The notes beneath the pieces were generated by a model. That model ran no database searches. It was not told the DNA's origin and was given only the letters and a program-made list of their open reading frames with translations. This document shows, piece after piece, positions 59,770 to 64,000 of a DNA stretch of 64,000 nt. Both the position numbers and the translations under genes were made by a program. Position 1 is the stretch's first letter. The number at the start of each line of letters is the position of its first letter. This stretch comes from a virus: positions 113,376 through 177,375 of IMG/VR virus record IMGVR_UViG_3300033145_000192; one strand, written 5' to 3'.

Positions 59770-60249
59770 ATGCAAAATCTAGCAGGCCACGTCCGTTCCA
59801 CTGAAATCATCACGCACGAACTAACCCGCTGTGGTATTGAAATTGTAGAGAGCGACAAGCCTCTAGGTGAGCCAAAGTCAATGGTAAAGGGTAAGCTAGG
59901 TAACTTTGATTTCCAGCGTGCCTGGTATTACTGGATGGTTAAGGGCTTGGTGCCAATGAACGTGGCCAATGAGCTTTATGCGAACAGAATCGGACGCACC
60001 GATATCCGCTCTGGCGGGCATTGTGGCTGCCCGTCTCCAAGTGAGTATGGCGCAGAACGCTTCAATCCCAAGACTGGTATCAGAATGACCGGAACAAGGG
60101 AGGCTAAGGAGTATCCCGACGCCGTTAAGAGCCTTGGCTGGGAAGTAAACGACGAGGGTGGCGAAATGTTCGTTACCTCGTATCACATTGACTCCGAACT
60201 GGGGCTCTACTTGTTCGTTGAGGCGCTAAAGAAGCACAAACTGGTATGA
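59770..60249 (+). CDS. Hypothetical protein
   Basis: 159 residues, AGAGG site. It has CGCPSPSEYG and a mixed alpha/beta layout. Not recognised. Codon use from here on is less GC-biased than in 41-59 kb. Confidence 0.55.
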   Translation: MQNLAGHVRSTEIITHELTRCGIEIVESDKPLGEPKSMVKGKLGNFDFQRAWYYWMVKGLVPMNVANELYANRIGRTDIRSGGHCGCPSPSEYGAERFNPKTGIRMTGTREAKEYPDAVKSLGWEVNDEGGEMFVTSYHIDSELGLYLFVEALKKHKLV

Positions 60250-60452
60250 GCGTCCAGCTAACAATCAATAAGTGTGGTGAATGCCCACACAAGCACTCTA
60301 AGCGCCAATACACCGCAGACTCGTGGGAACATGCGTCCGAGTGGCTTTGTAGGGCAGCGGACGACAAGCAAATTGCGGGATACATTGAATGGTCACGCGA
60401 TGAGCCAAAAAAGATACCAGAGTGGTGTCCACTGAGGAAGGCAAAGCCGTGA
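60246..60452 (+). CDS. Small Cys/His protein
   Basis: 68 residues. CGECPHKHSKRQ at the start and WLC and WCP later, likely one zinc site. ATGA overlap with the preceding gene. Confidence 0.55.
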   Translation: MSVQLTINKCGECPHKHSKRQYTADSWEHASEWLCRAADDKQIAGYIEWSRDEPKKIPEWCPLRKAKP

Positions 60453-60772
60453 TTGACCACAACTTTTCTGTAAGGATTAACCAATGCTTTGCTCGGTTTG
60501 AGGCAAACCTCTACCTTCACAATGACGAGTTTCGTGATGTTATCCATGATTACTTCACGGAATCCCCAGGCTGGGACGAATACCGCGTTAGTCCAATGGA
60601 GTGGGCATACAGGATTCCACCACATCTCTGGGACGAGCTAGTTACCCTTAAGACTAAGGAAGAAGCAGAACGGGCATATCACAAGGCTCGCAATCTAACC
60701 TCCCAAGAGTTTGAAGCTATGGACATTGCGACCTGGCAACTCGGAGGAAACCTGCCACCGGCATCTTACTAA
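60449..60772 (+). CDS. Hypothetical protein
   Basis: 107 residues from a GTG overlapping the preceding stop (GTGA). Aromatic-rich, helical. Not recognised. Confidence 0.55.
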   Translation: MIDHNFSVRINQCFARFEANLYLHNDEFRDVIHDYFTESPGWDEYRVSPMEWAYRIPPHLWDELVTLKTKEEAERAYHKARNLTSQEFEAMDIATWQLGGNLPPASY

Positions 60773-60802
60773 GGGGGTCACCCCGGACTTATAGGAGAAA
60801 CA

Positions 60803-61549
60803 ATGCGCCCAGTAAATAGATGTAAAGCGGAAATCATGCAGCGCATTAAAGCTGACCCATACTGGCTTGAGGTATTCACGCTTGTCCAGAAGAATGTGTC
60901 TGGTAAGTTCTATCTCGTCGGTGGGAAGCTATACAGGACTGCCCTAGAGGTAATCTATGGGATTGACGCTGGTAGCGCCACGGCTGATTGGGATTTCCTG
61001 GCCCTAAAGGTTGAGGCTCAACGTATGAGGCTCGCTAGTGGGTGGAGGTTTGCTCGTTTTCCAGATAGGCACGAAGATGAGGCTTATCCAGAAGAACTAA
61101 CTAAGCGCAGCGCGAGGCTAGAAAAGCATGAAACGCGCAATGCGGTCGAGTTTATCGTATCGTTTGGTAGGCTAAGAGCACCAAAGGTGGTGTGCAAGCT
61201 AGACATCATTGATGTGCGCGATACTCAGAACTACAGGAAACCATCGCTCGACGTTGCTGGATACTTTGACGCGGTTCCAGCCTCCATTCAGGCAATCGCG
61301 TATGACTTCCATAAGGACGAGATAATCGGTGACAGAGGCATTTGGTCTATTATGAACAAAGCCATCTTTGTCAACCCGACGTTCAACATACGCAGAGAAA
61401 ACTACCGTAGCCCTTCACAGTGGAGGACTTACTTCAATAAAAAGGTGCAAACAACGGGCTGTAAGCTATTGACTGGCAAACATACCTGTTACTGCTACCC
61501 AGAGAATCACGCGATGCTCGCTTGGGGCTGTAAGTGTGGAGGGGCCTAA
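60803..61549 (+). CDS. Nucleotidyltransferase-like protein
   Basis: 248 residues. FYLVGGKLYRTALEV (about 36-50) followed by ATADWDFLAL (about 59-68) resembles the GG and DxD elements of the polymerase-beta nucleotidyltransferase fold. The end is Cys/His-rich (HTCYCYPENHAML, CKCGG). Target unknown; a nucleic acid or protein is possible. It overlaps the next gene by one base. Confidence 0.6.
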   Translation: MRPVNRCKAEIMQRIKADPYWLEVFTLVQKNVSGKFYLVGGKLYRTALEVIYGIDAGSATADWDFLALKVEAQRMRLASGWRFARFPDRHEDEAYPEELTKRSARLEKHETRNAVEFIVSFGRLRAPKVVCKLDIIDVRDTQNYRKPSLDVAGYFDAVPASIQAIAYDFHKDEIIGDRGIWSIMNKAIFVNPTFNIRRENYRSPSQWRTYFNKKVQTTGCKLLTGKHTCYCYPENHAMLAWGCKCGGA

Positions 61550-62301
61550 TGGACGAAGCAACAATTCTGAAATACACAGTCTTTAACGTCGTTCACGGCT
61601 CTCGCGCATACGGGACTCACACTCCTAGTAGTGACTATGACGAGAAGGGAATTGCGGTCATTCCTATTCCCAAATACTACTTCGGGTTTACTAAGTTTGA
61701 GCAAAAGGACTCAGGCTGGGCTGATGGCTCTGATAGGGTGATTTACGACGTGCGCAAGTTCTTCAAGCTGGCGCTATCGTGCAACCCGAATATCATCGAA
61801 GTTCTCTATGTCCCGAAGGACAACATCAAGCTCATGGATTTCACAGGCACACGTATTAGGGGGTTCCGCGACCGCTTCCTTTCTAGGAAGGCGCACGCAA
61901 CATTCTCTGGATATGCCGTCGCTCAAATGCGAAGGATTGAAAGAAGGATGAAAAGCCTTGGCACCTATGGTGTTTGTGATTGCCCTGGCAACCCGAAGAT
62001 TTGGAAACACGCCGCGCATATCATTCGCCTGTGCCGTATGGGTGAGGAAATCCTGCGCGATGGAGAGGTAAACGTCGCCCGTAAGGACGCGGATTATCTT
62101 CTCAAAATCCGACGCGGAGAGGTTCCGCTTTCAGAGATAATGAAAGAAGGCCGCGAAAGGCTGGAGATTATCGACTCACTGGTAGATAAATCTCCTTTGC
62201 CCGAACAGCCTGATTTCGACAATGCAGAGCAACTGCTAGTTGATATCATCCAAGACGCGCTAAGAACGCAACGAAGGAGAGTTTTGAATGACCGACCCTA
62301 A
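61549..62301 (+). CDS. RlaP-type nucleotidyltransferase
   Basis: 250 residues. HGSRAYGTHTPSSDYDEKGI (about 16-35) holds the GSxxYG and SDxD motifs of the DNA-polymerase-beta-like family linked to RNA repair (RlaP/PF10127-like). KYYFGF and the central helices also fit. Adjacent to 60803-61549, it may act on RNA ends, perhaps of tRNA. Confidence 0.7.
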   Translation: MDEATILKYTVFNVVHGSRAYGTHTPSSDYDEKGIAVIPIPKYYFGFTKFEQKDSGWADGSDRVIYDVRKFFKLALSCNPNIIEVLYVPKDNIKLMDFTGTRIRGFRDRFLSRKAHATFSGYAVAQMRRIERRMKSLGTYGVCDCPGNPKIWKHAAHIIRLCRMGEEILRDGEVNVARKDADYLLKIRRGEVPLSEIMKEGRERLEIIDSLVDKSPLPEQPDFDNAEQLLVDIIQDALRTQRRRVLNDRP

Positions 62302-62545
62302 GCCCAAGAAGGACGAGAAGGACGTTGAGCCCAAGAAGGAAACGAAGCCTCGAAAGTCTCGATATGAGACCGACCCTGATTGGCGTGCTGCCGACGATAT
62401 GGCCACTGGCATTGTCGTGGGTAGGGACAAGTCCAATCCTTATAGGGATGAGGATGAGATGATTGAGGAGCGGCGTTTTCTCCGAGAGGACCTTTATTAC
62501 GACCGCATGGAGCGAAGGGAGCGCAGTAGATATGGACGCTACTAA
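62288..62545 (+). CDS. Highly charged protein
   Basis: 85 residues, Lys/Glu/Asp/Arg-rich, probably disordered at the start. Overlaps both neighbours by 14 bp. Not recognised. Confidence 0.5.
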   Translation: MTDPKPKKDEKDVEPKKETKPRKSRYETDPDWRAADDMATGIVVGRDKSNPYRDEDEMIEERRFLREDLYYDRMERRERSRYGRY

Positions 62546-62714
62546 GGCTCTGGGCGCTATTCAGGAGATTCTCTTCAATCGTCAGCATGACGAGAGTTGC
62601 GAGGGCACAAAGCTCTGGGGCATTCATAACATCGTGAAGCTATGCAATCTTCCCCCGAAGGCTGCATGTAAGCAGCACGGAGTAGAATACTGTAAGCTGT
62701 GCCACGAGGCGTGA
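62532..62714 (+). CDS. Small Cys-containing protein
   Basis: 60 residues from the ATG at 62532. It has C-x(11)-C and CKLCHEA at the end, possibly one zinc site. Not recognised. Confidence 0.45.
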   Translation: MDATKALGAIQEILFNRQHDESCEGTKLWGIHNIVKLCNLPPKAACKQHGVEYCKLCHEA

Positions 62715-62914
62715 GAATCAAATGCTCAAGGCCGGTAATGTCAAAGGAGGGAATGAGGGAACTCGTTTTCTTCTTTGATACAGAGACACTAGAGTTTGTC
62801 TTTGACGAAGCCGACACTGAGCTACTCTCGGAAATCTATATGGGCAGCGCCCAAGATATCCCAGAAATGGCCGAATACAAACAGGAGCAAGACGATGGAG
62901 CGGTTCTTTACTGA
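62711..62914 (+). CDS. Hypothetical acidic protein
   Basis: 67 residues from the GTG at 62711; an ATG at 62753 directly after AAAGGAGGG is an alternative, shorter start. Acidic (ETLEFVFDEADTELL). Not recognised. Confidence 0.45.
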   Translation: MRIKCSRPVMSKEGMRELVFFFDTETLEFVFDEADTELLSEIYMGSAQDIPEMAEYKQEQDDGAVLY

Positions 62915-63134
62915 TGATGAAGAATGGACGCGAGATGCACATGACTTGCACTTTCGTCTTAAGATGGATGCAGAAGCTATAGTGCGTGACTATCCAGAGC
63001 ATAACTTGCGAGAGTTGCTCTATATTATGCAATCGGCTGTTACTGACGCTGTGCATACTGCTATTATTCGTCGCCGCCTTTCGCCACCTTGCCCGAAAAA
63101 CTCCGAGGTGGAATCGTCACAAGTCGAGCCCTAG
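62895..63134 (+). CDS. Hypothetical helical protein
   Basis: 79 residues from the ATG behind AGGAG. Helical, ends in a Pro/Ser-rich tail. Overlaps the preceding gene by 20 bp. Not recognised. Confidence 0.5.
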   Translation: MERFFTDDEEWTRDAHDLHFRLKMDAEAIVRDYPEHNLRELLYIMQSAVTDAVHTAIIRRRLSPPCPKNSEVESSQVEP

Positions 63135-63198
63135 CAGGGGTTTACGACATATTTCTTTCAGAAAAAACTAGGTAGAACTTCTGAAAAACGGAGCTAAG

Positions 63199-63417
63199 AT
63201 GACTGATAAGGCCAGACTCGACCAGGCACGCCAATTACTCAACAAACACGGTATTCACCGAGGTATGACCGTCGAAGATAAAGACGGTAAAGGTGAGTTC
63301 GGATATGTGAGTGGCACGGGTCATCTTATCTTCTACGAGGTAGGCTGCTGCAATATGCAGGATAGCTGGGCTATGACGCCCGAGAATGCCGAGAAAGCCT
63401 ATTTCCCCACAGAGTAG
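63199..63417 (+). CDS. Hypothetical protein
   Basis: 72 residues, GGAG site. GKGEFGYVSGTGHLIFYEVG suggests a small beta barrel. Not recognised. Confidence 0.55.
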   Translation: MTDKARLDQARQLLNKHGIHRGMTVEDKDGKGEFGYVSGTGHLIFYEVGCCNMQDSWAMTPENAEKAYFPTE

Positions 63418-63474
63418 ATTAAGTCTAGGTGCCATAGGCATTTAGGTTTCTACAGAGTAGATACTGGAGTAGAG

Positions 63475-63705
63475 ATGGCAAAGAAAGAAAAGATGTGTCC
63501 ACAACCCGCGACTAAGGTCGGCTGGGTATCGAAGGAAAAGAAGGGCTCATACCTCAAGAGGGCTTACTGTCCTACTTGCAAACGGCACCTAGAAACTTAC
63601 CTAGAATTGTGCCACGATGGCTGTTGCTTCTCTGTAATGATTCCGCCCCACAAACGCAAGGGTTGGTGGAAGAAGGGCAAGAAACAGTCAAAACAAGGAA
63701 AGTAA
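63475..63705 (+). CDS. Basic Cys-containing protein
   Basis: 76 residues, very basic at both ends. YCPTCKRH and CHDGCC may bind zinc; ends KKGKKQSKQGK. Not recognised. Confidence 0.5.
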   Translation: MAKKEKMCPQPATKVGWVSKEKKGSYLKRAYCPTCKRHLETYLELCHDGCCFSVMIPPHKRKGWWKKGKKQSKQGK

Positions 63706-63855
63706 ATGTCAAAACAAAACTGTTGGCTAACAAACACCTGGTATTGCCGCGTGAAGAAATCAATGAAGCGCGACACCTCAAAGGCTCGTCGTCGTTGGGG
63801 TAAAGCTGTTGTGAAGCAGCAACAAGGGTTGCCAGCAAGAGAAAAGAAAAGCTGA
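63706..63855 (+). CDS. Small basic protein (49 aa)
   Basis: MSKQNCWLTNTWYCRVKKSM then Arg/Lys-rich. It begins one base after the preceding stop. Not recognised. Confidence 0.4.
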   Translation: MSKQNCWLTNTWYCRVKKSMKRDTSKARRRWGKAVVKQQQGLPAREKKS

Positions 63856-63908
63856 CGGGTTGCACCTAATGTAACCCGCCGATATTGAGGGCCATAGGAG
63901 CCAAAAGA

Positions 63909-64000
63909 ATGAAACGCTACAAGGTCTTTGATATTCACTGGGACACGGACGGTTTCGACCGTGACGTGCTTGAACTACCCCAAGAGGTTGCCGTCTCTAT
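63909..64000 (+). CDS. Partial gene at right edge
   Basis: At least 30 codons (MKRYKVFDIHWDTDGFDRDV, then LELPQEV), open to the window end. The start resembles small phage/bacterial proteins of unknown function. The ribosome site AGGAG lies 10 bp upstream. Confidence 0.5.
   Translation, partial: MKRYKVFDIHWDTDGFDRDVLELPQEVAVS

Noticed and set aside
1-64000. CRISPR arrays or insertion sequences
   Set aside because: No regularly spaced identical repeats with unique spacers, and no transposase-like frame.

Overview
The window is part of a large tailed double-stranded DNA phage genome. The evidence is a contiguous virion cassette: large terminase, portal, fused prohead protease and scaffold, HK97-type major capsid protein, decoration protein, tail tube and tape measure. 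The host cannot be named. Eight plus-strand elements have the exact GG-N10-GC geometry of sigma-54 promoters, so a host with RpoN is expected, which argues against actinobacteria and cyanobacteria. UAG is a common stop codon and the standard code fits every gene read here.

Bases 1-34,436 are transcribed leftwards. In transcription order they hold a small protein, an RF1-type release factor, a class II ribonucleotide reductase, a sigma-region-2-like protein, a virion-type protein, a sulfotransferase-like protein, a probable small terminase, an ERCC4-type nuclease, the large terminase and the portal. A His-rich protein, a second sulfotransferase-like protein, protease/scaffold, decoration and capsid proteins follow, then four related fibre-like proteins, connector and neck proteins, the tail tube, tail-assembly proteins and a tape measure of more than 2,200 residues that runs off the left edge. 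At least seven start sites here follow a GTGTAT(A/G) element, a -10-like motif that the encoded sigma-like protein may read. Three strong intrinsic terminators divide the block.

Bases 34,640-64,000 are transcribed rightwards and carry about fifty mostly small genes, many of them zinc-ribbon or Cys-rich proteins. They also include a YkgJ-like Cys-cluster protein, a phosphoribosyltransferase, a GHKL ATPase fused to an HEITH metallopeptidase-like domain, a PNK-like P-loop kinase, a DUF932 protein and two nucleotidyltransferase-like proteins.

The unusual material lies in DNA and RNA structure. From 36.3 to 40.2 kb about 58 copies of TGANACG, often in pairs 11 bp apart, run through both genes and spacers. 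Small genes there are separated by tRNA-like minihelices with perfect T-loops. From 40.54 to 41.43 kb is a roughly 0.9-kb ornate structured RNA candidate, bounded by a sigma-54-like promoter and an intrinsic terminator. Further right are one normal tRNA-Lys, a tRNA with a 59-nt D-loop insertion, tRNA-like elements with anticodon-loop insertions, and minimal acceptor plus T-arm elements. Several sigma-54-like promoters share a palindromic upstream site at fixed spacing.

The release-factor gene carries a prfB-like +1 frameshift signal in which the in-frame stop is UAG, the codon expected for its PxT-type recognition motif. Together these suggest a phage that controls termination, RNA processing and enhancer-dependent transcription with its own parts. 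All functional readings come from sequence reading alone.
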